Shown here: positions 26,692 through 40,379 of the stretch, one piece after another
Layout: each line of letters opens with the position of its first letter
Numbering within the stretch: position 1 is the first letter of the stretch
DNA from: Nitratireductor alexandrii
Lineage (GTDB): Bacteria > Pseudomonadota > Alphaproteobacteria > Rhizobiales > Rhizobiaceae
Reading direction: 5' to 3'
DNA length: 64,000 nt
NCBI RefSeq assembly: GCF_004000215.1
Contig: NZ_RBVY01000008.1
Span: 186,001-250,000 of the forward strand
The notes under the pieces: generated by a model
The model's input: the letters and a program-made list of their open reading frames with translations, nothing else
What the model was told of the DNA's origin: nothing
Databases searched by the model: none
Position numbers and translations under genes: made by a program

Positions 26692-29499
26692 CTATTGCGC
26701 CGCCGCGGCGCGGCCGCCGCGCGCCGGCCTGGAGGGCGCGGGCCCCGCCAGCGTGGCGACCAGGCGCTCGCGGATCGCGGCCTGACGGGTCGGATTTTCG
26801 ATCTTCTGCCCGGTCAGGTCGGTGACGTAGAACGTGTCGATCACCTTTTCGCCGAACGTGGTGATATGGGCCGAGGCGATGTCGAGGGAGAGGTCCGACA
26901 GCGCGCCGGTGATTTCCGACAACAGGCCCGGCCGGTCGAGGCCCGACACTTCGATCACCGAAAAGCGGTTCGACAGCGTGTTGCGGATTTCGGCCTGCGG
27001 CGTGATGCGGAAGGCGCCCGCACCGCGCCGGCGCTTGGCGCGTTTTTCGATGATCTCCGGCAGCCAGGACCTGCCCGCCAGCGCCTCCTCGATCAGCTTT
27101 CCGACCCGCTCGGCACGCCGGCGCTCGTCCTCGTCGCGGTCGAACTCGCGGTTGATCAGGATCGTGTCCAGGGCGCGCCCGTCCGAGGTGGTGAAGACCT
27201 GGGCGTCGACGATGTTGGCGCCGGCGGCCGCGCAGGCTCCCGCGATCACCGACAACAGGCGGGGGTGGTCGGGCGCGAGCACGGCGATCTCGGTCACCGC
27301 CTCGAATTCATGCGTCCTGATCATGGTCGCCAAGCGGCGGCCGGCCGCGTCGGCCTCGCGCACAAAGGCGGCGTGGCGAAGCTGGTCGTCCAGATCGACG
27401 GTCAAAAGATAGTTTTCGTAGTGCAGGTCGACATAGCGCCGGCTTTCGGCCTCGGGCCAGTCGTCGAGGGCGCTAGCGAGCTGTGCGCGTGCATGGGCCG
27501 CGCGCTTGTCGCGGGCGACCTCGGAAAAGCCGCCGGTCAACAGCAGCTCGGTCTCGTAGTAGAGCGTGCGCAGCAACTGCCCCTTCCAGCCGTTCCATAC
27601 GCCCGGTCCGACACCGCGTATGTCGCACACGGTCAGCACCAGAAGCAGTTTCAGCCGCTCCACCGACTGCACGACGGCGGCGAAATCCTCAATCGTCTTG
27701 CGGTCGTTGAGGTCGCGCATCTGTGCCGTGTTCGACATCACCAGATGGTTTTCCACCAGCCAGGCGATGGTTTCCGTATCGGCGGCGGAGAATCCCATAT
27801 GCGGGCACATGCGCCGTGCGATGCGCGCGCCGGCGATCGAATGGTCCTCGGGCCGGCCCTTGGCGATATCGTGCAGCAGAACGGCCGTGTAGAGCACTTC
27901 GCGCTGCGGCCGCAAGCCTGGCATCAGCTTGTGCGAAAGCGGATGGACGCGGGCGTCGTCGCCGTGCTCGATCTCCGACAAGACGCCGACACAGCGCACG
28001 AGATGCTCGTCCACCGTGTAGTGGTGATACATGTTGAACTGCATCATCGCGACGATCTTGCCGAAATCGGGGATGAGCTTGCTCAAAACGCCGGCCTCGT
28101 TCATGCGGCGCAGGTTGAGCTCGGGATTGCGGTCCGAGGTCAGCACGTCGAGGAACAGCCGGTTGGCCTCGGCGTCGCGGCGCAGATTGCGGTCGATCAG
28201 CTTCAACGAACGGCGCAGCAATTTCAGCGCCTCGGGATGATATTCCAGCCCGTGCCGGTCGGCGAACCAGAACAGGCGCAGCATGTTGACGGGGTCGCGC
28301 TCGAAGGCCTGCGGGTCGGCCACGTTGATACGATCGTTGTCGATGATGAAATCGCTCGTCCCGGGCACCTTGCGGCGGCGGCGCGAAAAGGACTGGATCA
28401 GCCGGTTGAAGCCCGGCACGTGCTTGGCCTGCTCCTCTTCCAGGGCCGCGCACAAAATCCGGGTCAGGTCGCCAACATCCTTGGCGACCAGGAAATAGTG
28501 CTTCATGAACCGTTCGACCGCCGACAGGCCGGGGTGGCTGGTATAACCCAGCCGGTCGGCGATATCGCGCTGAATGTCGAAATGCAGGCGCTCTTCGGCC
28601 TTGCCGGCATGGAAATGCATGTGGCAGCGCACGGCCCACAAAAAATCCTCCGCCTTGCGGAAGACGAGATATTCCTTGCGGGTGAAGACGCCGCGCTCGA
28701 CCAGCTCCTCGCCGCTGCGCACGCGATAATAATATTTTCCGATCCAAAACAGCGTGTGCAGGTCGCGCAGACCGCCTTTGCCGTCCTTGACATTGGGCTC
28801 GACCAGATAGCGGCTTTCGCCGGCCTTGGCATGGCGGGCATCGCGCTCGGCGAGCTTGGCCTGCACGAATTCGCCGCCCGACTGACGCATCAGCTCGGTG
28901 TCGAAGCGATGCAGAAGCTCGTCGTAAAGCGCGGTCTCGCCGCACAGGAAACGGGCTTCCAGGACCGCGGTGCGGATCGTCATGTCGGTGCGCGACAGGC
29001 GCACGCATTCGTCGACATTGCGGGTGGCATGACCGACCTTCAGGCCCATGTCCCACAACATGTACAACACATATTCGGTGACCTGCTCGCCCCAGGGCGT
29101 CTGCTTGTAGGGCAGAAGGAACAGCAGATCGATGTCGGATCCGGGCGCCAGCGTGCCGCGGCCATAGCCGCCGACCGCCACGATCGCCATCTTCTCGGCC
29201 GCGGACGGGTTCTTCGAGGCGTAGACGTGCGAGACGGCGAAATCGTGCAGCGCGCGGATGATCTCGTCCATCAGGTGCGACAGCCGTGCCGCGCAGGCGG
29301 TGCCGCCCCCGTCCTTCATCAGCATCGCCTCGGCCTTGGCACGGCCGGCCGCGAACTCCTCGCGCAGCGCCTTCAGCACCGCCGCGCGCACTGCGTGGCC
29401 CGAGCCGTCCCCGCCGGCCTCCGACGCAAACGCCGACAGCCGCTCGCGCAGGAGCGTACCATTGATGATTTCGCCGAGCTTGAGGGGTACCTTGGCCAT
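26692..29499 (-). CDS. glnD: Bifunctional PII uridylyltransferase/uridylyl-removing enzyme
   Basis: The 935-residue protein senses glutamine and uridylylates or deuridylylates PII proteins. The nucleotidyltransferase motif GGYGRG (110-115) with GSDIDL (120-125) lies in the amino-terminal domain; an HD domain ([11 protein letters not shown] and [14 protein letters not shown]) removes UMP; two carboxy-terminal ACT domains bind glutamine (the last with [14 protein letters not shown]). It therefore appears complete. It is located between the GGDEF-EAL gene and murJ. Confidence 0.97.
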   Translation of the reverse strand: MAKVPLKLGEIINGTLLRERLSAFASEAGGDGSGHAVRAAVLKALREEFAAGRAKAEAMLMKDGGGTACAARLSHLMDEIIRALHDFAVSHVYASKNPSAAEKMAIVAVGGYGRGTLAPGSDIDLLFLLPYKQTPWGEQVTEYVLYMLWDMGLKVGHATRNVDECVRLSRTDMTIRTAVLEARFLCGETALYDELLHRFDTELMRQSGGEFVQAKLAERDARHAKAGESRYLVEPNVKDGKGGLRDLHTLFWIGKYYYRVRSGEELVERGVFTRKEYLVFRKAEDFLWAVRCHMHFHAGKAEERLHFDIQRDIADRLGYTSHPGLSAVERFMKHYFLVAKDVGDLTRILCAALEEEQAKHVPGFNRLIQSFSRRRRKVPGTSDFIIDNDRINVADPQAFERDPVNMLRLFWFADRHGLEYHPEALKLLRRSLKLIDRNLRRDAEANRLFLDVLTSDRNPELNLRRMNEAGVLSKLIPDFGKIVAMMQFNMYHHYTVDEHLVRCVGVLSEIEHGDDARVHPLSHKLMPGLRPQREVLYTAVLLHDIAKGRPEDHSIAGARIARRMCPHMGFSAADTETIAWLVENHLVMSNTAQMRDLNDRKTIEDFAAVVQSVERLKLLLVLTVCDIRGVGPGVWNGWKGQLLRTLYYETELLLTGGFSEVARDKRAAHARAQLASALDDWPEAESRRYVDLHYENYLLTVDLDDQLRHAAFVREADAAGRRLATMIRTHEFEAVTEIAVLAPDHPRLLSVIAGACAAAGANIVDAQVFTTSDGRALDTILINREFDRDEDERRRAERVGKLIEEALAGRSWLPEIIEKRAKRRRGAGAFRITPQAEIRNTLSNRFSVIEVSGLDRPGLLSEITGALSDLSLDIASAHITTFGEKVIDTFYVTDLTGQKIENPTRQAAIRERLVATLAGPAPSRPARGGRAAAAQ

Positions 29500-29583
29500 G
29501 TCTCGGAGCCGTTCGGGATCGCCGCGACGGCGTCTATAGCGTGAAACGCGCTCCGGCGATACGGGGCAGGCCGGCGCGGAACG

Positions 29584-32259
29584 TCAGGACGCCGCCCGCC
29601 AGCGCCTGGACTGCACGAAATCGGCCAGGTCGCCGGCGCGCATGGGCCGGGCGAAGGCATAACCCTGCAGCGCGTGACAGCCGATCTGGCGCAGGATGCG
29701 GGCATGCGCCATCGTCTCCACGCCCTCGGCCAGCACCTCGATGCCGAGCGACGACCCAATATCGATGATGGAACCAACCAATTGCCGCCGCTGGTCGTCG
29801 TCGACGATCGGCAGGATGAACTGGCGGTCGATCTTCAGGCGGCGCGGCTTCAGTTTGAGCAGGCTGACGATCGAGGCGTAACCGGTGCCGAAATCGTCGA
29901 TCTCCACGTCGATGCCGAGTTCCTTGATGTGATCGACATTCCACGCCACGATCTCGTCCTGCTCGTCGAGGAAGATCGACTCGACCAGTTCGAAGGAGAT
30001 CGTGCCCGGCGCGATCTCCAGGTCGCGCAGGCTGCGGACCAGGTCCTCGTCGCGCAGCCGGCGCGCGGATACGTTGACCGAGGCTTTGGGGATCGCCAGG
30101 CCGGCACGCTGCCAGGTCTGCATATCGGCCAGCGTCTTTTCCAGGATCATGCGGTCGATCATGTCGACGACATTGAGTTCCTCGGCGATTTTCATGAACC
30201 GGTCCGGCGCCAGGATGCCCTCGCGCGGGTGCCGCCAGCGTGCCAGCGCCTCGACGCCGGTCAGGGCGAGCGTGTCGGCGTCGAACTGCGGCTGGTAATA
30301 GGGTATGAACTCGCCGCGCTCGATGCCGGTCAGGATCTCGTCGGCCACGCGCTTGGTGGTGACGATCTCGGCCTGCAGGGCCTCGGTGAAGAATTGGTAG
30401 CGGTTGCGACCGCGGCCCTTGGCCCGGTAGAGCGCGATGTCGGCATTGACCAGGAGCTTTTTCGGATCGGCCCCGTCATCGGCCGCGAACGCGATCCCGA
30501 TACTGCCGCCGACCCGGCATTCATGACCTTCGTAGACCACCGGACGCTGGATGCGGGCGATGATGCGCTCGGCCAGCCGCGCCAGCGCCTCGGCCGGCCC
30601 GGCGCCCGCACCGACGGGACGGCGGCACAGCACCACGAATTCGTCGCCGCCCACGCGCGCGACGAAATCGCCCGCCTCGACCGTATCGGCCAAAGCCGAC
30701 GCCGCATGGGTCAAGATCGCGTCGCCGGCGGCATGGCCGAGCGTGTCGTTGATCTGCTTGAAGCGGTCGAGGTCGATATGCAAAAGCGCGGTGACCTTTC
30801 GGGCGCTGTCATGCGCCCCGGCGCTTTCGCGGAGCATCTCGTCCAGGTAGCGGCGGTTGGCGAGCCCGGTCAGCGAATCATGCAGCGCATTGTGCTCGAT
30901 ACGCGCCCTGGTCGCCTCCAGTTCCGTGTTGCGGGCCTCGGTGAGCTGCTTGGCCCGCTTCAGGTCCTCGGTCAGCAGGATGTCGCTGGAAACGTCCCAA
31001 TTGACGCCGACGATCCGGGTCGGCTCGCCCTCGTCGCGATATACCGCACCGATGGCGCGAATGTGCCGGACGGATCCGTCCGGCAGGCACAGCCGGTATT
31101 GCGAATCATAACGCCCGCGCGTGTCCACGGCGACGCGGAACTCCTCTTGCGCCTGCGCGAGATCGTCGGGGTGCAGCCGTTGCGCCCAGTGGTCGTAGGC
31201 GCGCGCGCCGTCATCGCGCGGATAGCCGTAGAGCTCGTTCATGCGATCGTCCCAGAACAGCTCGTTGTTGTCGATGTCCATTTCCCAAACGCCGATCCGT
31301 GACGTGGCCAGCGCCAGGCCGAGGCGGCGCGACAGGCGCGCCAGCAGCTTCTGGCGGTTGCGCAGTTCGCCGATATGGCGTTGCCGCTCTTCGATCAGCC
31401 TGCCGGTGAAGAAGGTGGGAATCAGGATCAGCGCGCCCGCGGCGAAAACCAACAGCCGCAACGGCCAGGCGTTCGGGGCAATGGAATCCCAGCCGCCTCT
31501 CGGCACCGCCGCGACCTGCCAGGAGCCGATCGGAAGACCGACATCGACGACGACGGGGTCTTGCGCCAGGACGGTTGCGGTGCCGTAAAACGGCCCGCCG
31601 GCGGCACCGGTGCCGTCCTTGCCGCGGATTGCGATATCGAGCCTGTCGGAGACCGCATTCAGGCCGCTGGCGGCGTAAAGCCGCTCGATGTCGATCACCG
31701 CCGAAACGATGCCCCAGAATTGCCCGCCCTCCGGCCCGGTGAAGACCGGGAACCGGCCGATCAGCGCCTTGCCGCCCTGGACGAGATCGAGCGGCCCCGC
31801 CAGCACGATCTTGCCCGAATCGCGCACGCGGACGGCTGCCGCGCGCTGGGTGTCGTTGCTGCGGTAGTCGAGGCCGATCGCCTTTTCGTTGCCTTCGAGC
31901 GGATAGACCATCGAAACGACCAGGCCGGGGGCTGCCGCGAGGTGGCGGATCTGGGATTCTCCGGCCAGCAGGCGGCGCGCCAGCGCCGCGAAGCCGGCCT
32001 GATCGGTATCCGGTTGTGCCTCCAGCACGCTGACCAGGCCGCGGGCGAGCTCGATATTGCCCTTGATGTTCCCTTCCAGCTTGGCGCGGATCAGGCTGAT
32101 ATCGCCGAGCACCTCGGCGCGCAGATCGCGCCGGAACGCCTCGCGATGCTGGTTTTCGGCGAACAGGCCCGCGGCGACGACCACGACGAAAACGATCGCA
32201 ACGGGAATGTTGGTGACCCGGAAAATTCCGTTCCCGATCCGGGCAAGGACTGACTTCAT
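29584..32259 (-). CDS. Membrane GGDEF-EAL protein with extracytoplasmic sensor and PAS domain
   Basis: The 891-residue protein has an amino-terminal membrane helix, a periplasmic CHASE-like sensor (about 45-275), a second helix, a PAS_3 domain (about 320-430), a GGDEF domain with intact GGDEF at 537-541 and an EAL domain with intact EAL at 670-672. Both halves therefore may be active in c-di-GMP synthesis and breakdown. The ATG start at 32259 is used; a TTG nine bases upstream is an alternative. It is inserted between mutS and glnD, which are adjacent in many relatives. Confidence 0.93.
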   Translation of the reverse strand: MKSVLARIGNGIFRVTNIPVAIVFVVVVAAGLFAENQHREAFRRDLRAEVLGDISLIRAKLEGNIKGNIELARGLVSVLEAQPDTDQAGFAALARRLLAGESQIRHLAAAPGLVVSMVYPLEGNEKAIGLDYRSNDTQRAAAVRVRDSGKIVLAGPLDLVQGGKALIGRFPVFTGPEGGQFWGIVSAVIDIERLYAASGLNAVSDRLDIAIRGKDGTGAAGGPFYGTATVLAQDPVVVDVGLPIGSWQVAAVPRGGWDSIAPNAWPLRLLVFAAGALILIPTFFTGRLIEERQRHIGELRNRQKLLARLSRRLGLALATSRIGVWEMDIDNNELFWDDRMNELYGYPRDDGARAYDHWAQRLHPDDLAQAQEEFRVAVDTRGRYDSQYRLCLPDGSVRHIRAIGAVYRDEGEPTRIVGVNWDVSSDILLTEDLKRAKQLTEARNTELEATRARIEHNALHDSLTGLANRRYLDEMLRESAGAHDSARKVTALLHIDLDRFKQINDTLGHAAGDAILTHAASALADTVEAGDFVARVGGDEFVVLCRRPVGAGAGPAEALARLAERIIARIQRPVVYEGHECRVGGSIGIAFAADDGADPKKLLVNADIALYRAKGRGRNRYQFFTEALQAEIVTTKRVADEILTGIERGEFIPYYQPQFDADTLALTGVEALARWRHPREGILAPDRFMKIAEELNVVDMIDRMILEKTLADMQTWQRAGLAIPKASVNVSARRLRDEDLVRSLRDLEIAPGTISFELVESIFLDEQDEIVAWNVDHIKELGIDVEIDDFGTGYASIVSLLKLKPRRLKIDRQFILPIVDDDQRRQLVGSIIDIGSSLGIEVLAEGVETMAHARILRQIGCHALQGYAFARPMRAGDLADFVQSRRWRAAS

Positions 32260-32370
32260 ACTGTCCAACTGGCCTCTTCGTCCGGGGCTCGCCCATACAC
32301 CGCACGAAAATAGTTGGCAGTCCTTAAATTTGCATTGAGCAGGAGGGAAAGACCCTGGGAGACGTCGCTC

Positions 32371-35067
32371 TCAGTGCGTTTTGCGCGCCATCCCCTTCAG
32401 CCGGTAAAGCGCCTCGAGCGCTTCCTTGGGCGTCATGTCGTCGGGGTCGAGCGCCTCGAGCGCGCCGGTCAGGGGTTCCAGAGGAGCGGCGGGCTGCGGC
32501 GGGCGGTCGGCGACGGCCGAAAACAGCGGCAGATCGTCGACCAGGCGTCCGGCCTTGCCCGACATCTCGCTCGCCTCGAGTTGGGAAAGCACCGCGCGGG
32601 CGCGCGCCACCACCGCATCGGGCAGGCCGGCGAGACGGGCGACCTGAACGCCGTAGGAGCGATCGGCCGCGCCGCGACCGACCTCGTGCAGGAAGACCAC
32701 GTCGCCTTCCCACTCCTTCACCCGCATGGTGACGTTGGACAGGCGCTCGAGCTTGTCGGCGAGCGCCGTCATCTCGTGGAAATGGGTGGCGAAGATGGCA
32801 CGGCAGCGATTGTTTTCGTGCAGATATTCCACCGCCGCCCAGGCGATCGACAGGCCGTCGAAGGTCGAGGTGCCGCGGCCGATCTCGTCGAGAATGACCA
32901 GCGCGCGTTCGCCGGCCTGGTTGAGGATCGCCGCCGTCTCGACCATCTCGACCATGAAGGTCGAGCGCCCCCGGGCCAGATCGTCGGAGGCGCCGACGCG
33001 CGAAAACAGCCGGTCGACGACGCCGATGCGCGCCTCGGCGGCCGGCACGTGGCCGCCCATCTGGGCGAGAATGGCAATCAGCGCGTTCTGGCGCAAAAAG
33101 GTCGACTTGCCGCCCATATTGGGGCCGGTCAGGAGCCAGATCGCGCCGGGCCGGCCGGCGTCCGCCGGCGACAGGTCGCAGTCGTTTGCCACGAACGGCT
33201 CGCCGTCCTGGGCGCGCAACGCCTTTTCCACCACTGGGTGCCTGCCGGCAACGATCTGAAAGTCCAGGCTGGTGTCGACCACCGGGCGCGCGTAGCCCTC
33301 GTCCTCGGCGAGCACGGCGAGCGCCGTCGACAGGTCGAGCACGGCGAGCGCACGCGCGCCGGCCCGGATCGCATCCGCACACGCCACCGCCTCGGCGACA
33401 AGCGTGGCGAAGATCTCCAGCTCGATCGTCAGCGCGCGGTCGGCCGCGTTGGCGATCTTGGTTTCGAGCCCGGCCAGTTCGGTGGTCGTGAAACGCATGG
33501 CGTTGGCCATGGTCTGGCGGTGGATGAAGCGCGCCTTGGCCGCGTCCGTCCCCGTCAGCGCCGCATGATGGTTGGCGGTGACCTCGATGTAGTAGCCCAG
33601 AATGTTGTTGTGGCGGATCTTGAGCGAGCGGATGCCCGTCTCCTCGATCAGGCTCGCCTCCATCGCCGCGATCACCCGGCGCGCCTCGTCGCGCAGAGCC
33701 CGCATCTCGTCGAGTTCGGCGTGATAGCCGCGTCGCACGAAACCGCCGTCGCGCTTCAGCAAGGGCAGTTCGTCGGCGAGTGCGGCCCTGAAATGACCGC
33801 GCAGCGCCGCCGGCAAAGCGGCGATCGCCTCCAGCGCGCCGGCGATCTCGGCCGGCGGGGAGGCGTCTTCAAACAGTGCCGCCGCCTCGGCGGCCGCCGC
33901 CATCCCCGAAGCGAGCGCGCCCAGATCGCGCGGCCCGCCGCGATTGAGCGCCAGGCGGGCCAGGGCACGCGGCATGTCGGCCACGCCTTTCAGGCTCGCA
34001 CGCACGGCATCGGCCAGAGCCCGTTCGGCACGGAAATAGGAGACCGAATCGAGCCGCTCGTTAATGGCGTCGGGATCCGTCAGCGGCGACATCAGCCGCT
34101 CGGCGAGCAGGCGCGCGCCGCCACCCGTCAGCGTCCGGTCGATGACGTTGAACAGCGACCCCTCGCGCTTTCCAGACAGGGTGCGGGTCAGCTCGAGATG
34201 GGCGCGCGTGGCCGGATCGATGAACATCGTCGTGCCGGCATCCTGGCGCGCGGGGCGCATCAGCGGCGGCCGCTCCGCCTTCTGCGTGCGCTCCACATAG
34301 GCGATCGCGCCGCCGATGGCGGAGAGTTCCGCACGCGCGAAATCGCCGATCCCGTCAAGCGTGGCGAGGCCGAAGAACCGTGCCGCGCGTTCGGCGGCGG
34401 CGGTCGATTCGAACAGGCTCGGCGGCAAGGGCGTGACGATGCGGCCCAGCACATCGAAGACCGGCCTGAACTCCGGATCGTGGAACACCGGATCGGCGAC
34501 GATCATCTCGCGCGGATCGATCCGCAGAATGTCGGCCAGAAGCCGGTCGGGCGCGGTCGCGGCGACCAGGAAGGTACCGGTCGAGATGTCGATCCAGGCG
34601 AGCCCCAGCCCGTCCTCGCCGCGCACCCGCCCCAGCGCCATCAAATGGTTGGCCTCCGACGGGGCCAGAAGCTTTTCCTCGGTGATGGTGCCGGGCGTGA
34701 CCAGCCGCACCACGTCGCGGCGCACCACCGATTTGGAGCCGCGCTTCTTGGCCTCGGCGGGGTCCTCGGTCTGCTCGCACACCGCCACGCGATGACCGAG
34801 GGCGATCAGCTTTTGCAGATAATCGTCGGCGGCATGAACCGGCACGCCGCACATCGGAATATCCTCGCCGAGATGTTTGCCGCGCTTGGTCAGCGTGATG
34901 CCGAGCGCGCGCGAGGCCACCAGCGCGTCGTCGAAGAACAGTTCGTAGAAATCGCCCATGCGGTAAAACAGCAGCGAATCCGGGTTCGCGGCCTTGATCT
35001 CGATATATTGCTCCATCATCGGCGTGGCCGCCGGGGAAGCGTTCTTGACGGGGCGATGCTGGTTCAC
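32371..35067 (-). CDS. mutS: DNA mismatch repair protein MutS
   Basis: The 898-residue protein recognises mismatches and small loops. It has the amino-terminal mismatch-binding segment ([13 protein letters not shown], containing the Phe-x-Glu motif), the clamp and lever regions, and the ATPase with Walker [10 protein letters not shown] from residue 648 and the Walker [18 protein letters not shown]. It starts with GTG at 35067. It is divergent from maeB; the 152-base gap holds both promoters. Confidence 0.97.
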   Translation of the reverse strand: MNQHRPVKNASPAATPMMEQYIEIKAANPDSLLFYRMGDFYELFFDDALVASRALGITLTKRGKHLGEDIPMCGVPVHAADDYLQKLIALGHRVAVCEQTEDPAEAKKRGSKSVVRRDVVRLVTPGTITEEKLLAPSEANHLMALGRVRGEDGLGLAWIDISTGTFLVAATAPDRLLADILRIDPREMIVADPVFHDPEFRPVFDVLGRIVTPLPPSLFESTAAAERAARFFGLATLDGIGDFARAELSAIGGAIAYVERTQKAERPPLMRPARQDAGTTMFIDPATRAHLELTRTLSGKREGSLFNVIDRTLTGGGARLLAERLMSPLTDPDAINERLDSVSYFRAERALADAVRASLKGVADMPRALARLALNRGGPRDLGALASGMAAAAEAAALFEDASPPAEIAGALEAIAALPAALRGHFRAALADELPLLKRDGGFVRRGYHAELDEMRALRDEARRVIAAMEASLIEETGIRSLKIRHNNILGYYIEVTANHHAALTGTDAAKARFIHRQTMANAMRFTTTELAGLETKIANAADRALTIELEIFATLVAEAVACADAIRAGARALAVLDLSTALAVLAEDEGYARPVVDTSLDFQIVAGRHPVVEKALRAQDGEPFVANDCDLSPADAGRPGAIWLLTGPNMGGKSTFLRQNALIAILAQMGGHVPAAEARIGVVDRLFSRVGASDDLARGRSTFMVEMVETAAILNQAGERALVILDEIGRGTSTFDGLSIAWAAVEYLHENNRCRAIFATHFHEMTALADKLERLSNVTMRVKEWEGDVVFLHEVGRGAADRSYGVQVARLAGLPDAVVARARAVLSQLEASEMSGKAGRLVDDLPLFSAVADRPPQPAAPLEPLTGALEALDPDDMTPKEALEALYRLKGMARKTH

Positions 35068-35219
35068 TCTCGAGCCGCGGCCAAAGGTCCGTTTTCGCGT
35101 AAATCCTGAAACTGTTTCCTGCTTGGCGATTTACAGGCCCGAAGTGTAGCCTTAATCGAAACGCTCCACAAAAGAAGCGCCGAAAAGGCGCAAAACCGGG
35201 CAGGAAGCGCAGACCCATC

Positions 35220-37505
<2,286 letters not shown>

Positions 37506-37513
37506 CCGTTCCG

Positions 37514-37534
37514 CCGGCCCTTAAAAAGGGCCGG
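37514..37534. terminator. Hairpin between convergent maeB and DUF gene (terminator-like)
   Basis: CCGGCCCTT (37514-37522) pairs perfectly with AAGGGCCGG (37526-37534) around AAA. There is no T tract on either side, so it is a strong hairpin of uncertain terminator activity, between two convergent genes. Confidence 0.5.
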
Positions 37535-37546
37535 GCAAGGCCGCCA

Positions 37547-38578
37547 TCAGTGTCCCGGCCTGTCGTCCTCGGCCTCGTCGTCGGCGGCCGGCTCGAAGCG
37601 CGCCTGCCATTGCGTCAGCAATCGCAGGCGGGCGTCCTCGCCGCGATGGCCGCAGCGGTGCATCTCCTGGCGCAGGGCGAGCCGCAGGGCCGAGCGCGCG
37701 AGGCGGGTTTCGGACGGCGTGAACTCGTCGGGCGCTTCGCCGCGCGACAGGGCGGTTAGCACCCGGTTCTTCTCCGCGACCGCCTCGGGAAGGCCATACT
37801 TCGTCAAAAGGGCCTGGAAACCGGCATCCAGCGTGGCGTCGAAGGCCCGGTCCTCACCCAACGGGCCGATCACCGGATGACCCGGATGCAGCGCTGCGAG
37901 CGGCATCAGCCCGTCGGGAATCGGCGTGTTGGCGGAATGGGTGCGGCCCGACTTGAGAAGCTTGGGCAGAACGTGGGTATGCGGCCCCGGCGGCGACACG
38001 CCGCCCGTGTCGGGACCGCCGATCTTCTGGTAGACCTCGACCCGGCCGATCCCGGTGACGGCGACGCGATGCGGATGGGCCGAAAGGATCGCCGCCATTG
38101 CCGGATTGCCCGGCTCCAGCAGCGAGCGACCGAGCGACGACCGCAAAACGGCAAGCAGCGCGGCGTCTCGGGTCCGGATGCAGAAATCCGATTGCGGCAG
38201 CGACAGCCCCATGTCGAACAGGATCGCGCCGCGATCCGCCTCGCGAATGGCGCCGTCGTCGGGGCCGAGTTCGCTGAGCGTCGCGCGGCAGGCGCGGCGG
38301 GCCGCGGTCTGCGGCAGGCACAGCGCCAGCGCATGGCTCCAGCGATGCCGTTTCGGGCTCAGCGTCTCGTAGGCGACGGGAACGACCGCCGCCAGCGCGG
38401 CACGGTCGAGCGCAATGCCGCCGCGGGCGGTGGCGCGCGTCAGGGTGGCGGGATCGTCCACGACCGCCGTCTCGCCATCATCTTGATGAAATTCGGCGAT
38501 GGCGCCGAAAGTGCCCATGCTCCAGCCGCACTGCCAGTCGGCCAGGGCGCGTCGCAACAGATTTTCAAGATCGTTCAC
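37547..38578 (-). CDS. Unknown-function protein in the cobalamin uptake operon (DUF6925-like)
   Basis: The 343-residue soluble protein begins MNDLENLLRRALADWQCGWSM-like and includes GTFGAIAEFHQDDGE; it resembles an uncharacterised alphaproteobacterial family that I believe is DUF6925, with no known catalytic motif. A GTG start at 38578 overlaps the btuD stop as GTGA, so it is translationally coupled to the ABC transporter. It therefore should be under the same cobalamin riboswitch. Context suggests a role tied to corrinoid uptake or use; the function is unproven. It is histidine-containing (GPHTHVLP) in the second half. Confidence 0.75.
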   Translation of the reverse strand: MNDLENLLRRALADWQCGWSMGTFGAIAEFHQDDGETAVVDDPATLTRATARGGIALDRAALAAVVPVAYETLSPKRHRWSHALALCLPQTAARRACRATLSELGPDDGAIREADRGAILFDMGLSLPQSDFCIRTRDAALLAVLRSSLGRSLLEPGNPAMAAILSAHPHRVAVTGIGRVEVYQKIGGPDTGGVSPPGPHTHVLPKLLKSGRTHSANTPIPDGLMPLAALHPGHPVIGPLGEDRAFDATLDAGFQALLTKYGLPEAVAEKNRVLTALSRGEAPDEFTPSETRLARSALRLALRQEMHRCGHRGEDARLRLLTQWQARFEPAADDEAEDDRPGH

Positions 38579-39381
38579 CGGAGCACCGTCCTTTCGTCCT
38601 TGGCGTTCTGTGTCGTCAGATCCAGCGGCTGCACGACGAGACCGCCGGCCGCTTCGCCGAAAAAGGCTTCGACGGCATAGATGTCCCGCAGGCGTTGCGG
38701 GCTCAGCACCTGCCGGGGCGGACCGTCGGCGACGATGCGGCCACGGTCGAGCAGCACCAGCCGCGTGCACCAGCGCGCCGCAAGCCCGAGATCGTGCAAG
38801 GAGGCGACGACGCCGCGACCCTCGCGGGCGAGATCCGCGAAGAGGCGCATCAGGCCGATCTGGTGCTCGGGATCGAGGCCGGCGGTCGGCTCGTCGGCAA
38901 GCAGCAGCGGCGCCTCCTGCGCCAGCGCGCGGGCGATCAGCACCCTGGCCTTTTCGCCGCCCGACAGCGCCGTCGCCTGGCGGTGGCGGAAGGCGGCGAT
39001 CTCCATGCGCGCGAGCGCGGCGTCGACCGCCGCGCGATCCTGCACCCCCGGAGCGGTCAACGGGCCGCGATGCGGGGCGCGGCCGAGCCCGACCAGCATC
39101 TCGACCGAGACCGGCCAGGCGATCTCGCGCTCCTGCGGCAGGTAGGCGATGCGCAGGGCGCGCTCCCGCGCCGACAGCCGCGCCGCCGGCATGCCGCCGA
39201 TCTCCGCCGTGCCGCGTGCCGCGACCAATCCCAGCGCCGCGCGCAGCAGGGTCGACTTGCCGGCACCGTTCGGCCCGATCAGTCCGACGAATTCGCCTTC
39301 GCCGACGCGCAGCGACACGTCGTCGAGAACCTCGCGGCCGCCAAGCGCGACACCGATCCCGGACAGGGCAAGCAGGCTCAT
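38575..39381 (-). CDS. btuD: Cobalamin ABC transporter ATP-binding protein
   Basis: The 268-residue ATPase has Walker A GPNGAGKST, the signature LSGGEKARV, Walker B LLLADEPTAGLD and the switch His in SLHDLG. It belongs to the BtuD/FecE-type importers. It overlaps btuC by four bases and the DUF gene by four. The preceding riboswitch and btuB identify cobalamin as substrate rather than haem or siderophore. Confidence 0.92.
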   Translation of the reverse strand: MSLLALSGIGVALGGREVLDDVSLRVGEGEFVGLIGPNGAGKSTLLRAALGLVAARGTAEIGGMPAARLSARERALRIAYLPQEREIAWPVSVEMLVGLGRAPHRGPLTAPGVQDRAAVDAALARMEIAAFRHRQATALSGGEKARVLIARALAQEAPLLLADEPTAGLDPEHQIGLMRLFADLAREGRGVVASLHDLGLAARWCTRLVLLDRGRIVADGPPRQVLSPQRLRDIYAVEAFFGEAAGGLVVQPLDLTTQNAKDERTVLR

Positions 39382-40379
39382 GTCAGCCTCCCGCGACTGC
39401 GCCAGATCAGCCAGAGGAAGAACGGCGCGCCGACGATCGCCGTCAGAACGCCGAGCTTCAGGTCGCGGCCGGGCGCGATCAGCCGCACCAGGATGTCGGC
39501 CGCCAGCAAGACGCAGGCGCCGCCGAGTGCCGATGCCGGCAAAAGCCTTGACGGGCGCGCGCCGACCAAGGGCCTGAGCAGATGCGGCACGACCAGGCCG
39601 ACAAAGCCGATCGCGCCGGCCACCGCCGTCGCCGCGCCGACGCAGGCCGCGGTGCCGAAAACGGCGAGGAACCGCACCCGGCGCATGTCGACGCCGAGGC
39701 TCGTGGCGGCGTCGCCGCCCAGCGTCAGCGTGTCGAGCGGGCGGGCGAGCATGGCCAGCATCGCCCAGCCGAGGAGGATGAACGGGCCGGCCAGCCAGAC
39801 ATGGTCCATGGAGCGGTCGGTGAGCGAGCCCAGCATCCAGAACAGGATTTCGAGCGCGGCGAACGGGTTGGGCGACAGGTTGAGCGCCAGCGAGGTCATC
39901 GCCCCGGCGAAGCTCGACACCGCGACGCCGGCCAGAATGACGGTCAGCGTGCCGCCATGCATACCGGCCAATGCCTGGACGACGAGCACACCGACAACCG
40001 CGGCCGCCAGCGCCGACAGCGGCAAGGCGAGCGGAAAGGCGGCCGACAGCCCGGTATAGATCGCCAGCACGGCGCCGAGCGAGGCCGAGGCGCTAACCCC
40101 GATCAACCCCGGCTCTGCCAGCGGATTGCGCAGATAACCCTGCAGCGCGGCGCCCGAAAGGCCGAGCGTGGCGCCGATCGTCAGGCCGAGCAGCGCGCGC
40201 GGCAGGCGTATTTCGCGCATGATCAGGACAATCGCGCCGCCATCGCCGGAGACGAGCGCGGCAAGCGAATCGCCAAAACCGATCGCCGCCGGCCCGACCG
40301 TCAGCGACAAGACGAACAACACCGTTGTCGCGCCGCCGAGCAGTGCCAGCAACAGGCGATAGCGTGCCACCTCACTCAT
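39378..40379 (-). CDS. btuC: Cobalamin ABC transporter permease
   Basis: The 333-residue FecCD/BtuC-family permease has about ten hydrophobic helices and the conserved LGLSGAALQGYLRNPLAEPGLIG-type loop (around residues 70-92) that couples to the ATPase. The ATG at 40379 overlaps the btuF stop by eight bases; an upstream start at 40433 would only extend into btuF. It forms the membrane channel for corrinoid import. Confidence 0.93.
   Translation of the reverse strand: MSEVARYRLLLALLGGATTVLFVLSLTVGPAAIGFGDSLAALVSGDGGAIVLIMREIRLPRALLGLTIGATLGLSGAALQGYLRNPLAEPGLIGVSASASLGAVLAIYTGLSAAFPLALPLSALAAAVVGVLVVQALAGMHGGTLTVILAGVAVSSFAGAMTSLALNLSPNPFAALEILFWMLGSLTDRSMDHVWLAGPFILLGWAMLAMLARPLDTLTLGGDAATSLGVDMRRVRFLAVFGTAACVGAATAVAGAIGFVGLVVPHLLRPLVGARPSRLLPASALGGACVLLAADILVRLIAPGRDLKLGVLTAIVGAPFFLWLIWRSRGRLT

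Noticed and set aside
26695-29544. Very long open frame on the plus strand opposite glnD (similar ones at 32314-35109, 24893-26785, 41022-43169 plus and 35064-37157, 4579-6480 minus)
   Set aside because: High GC at third codon positions keeps antisense frames open; the translations are Arg/His/Gly/Asp-rich with no domain, while the opposite strand carries a complete conserved gene.
37514-37534. Hairpin as an efficient intrinsic terminator
   Set aside because: No T tract on either strand, so listed only as terminator-like.
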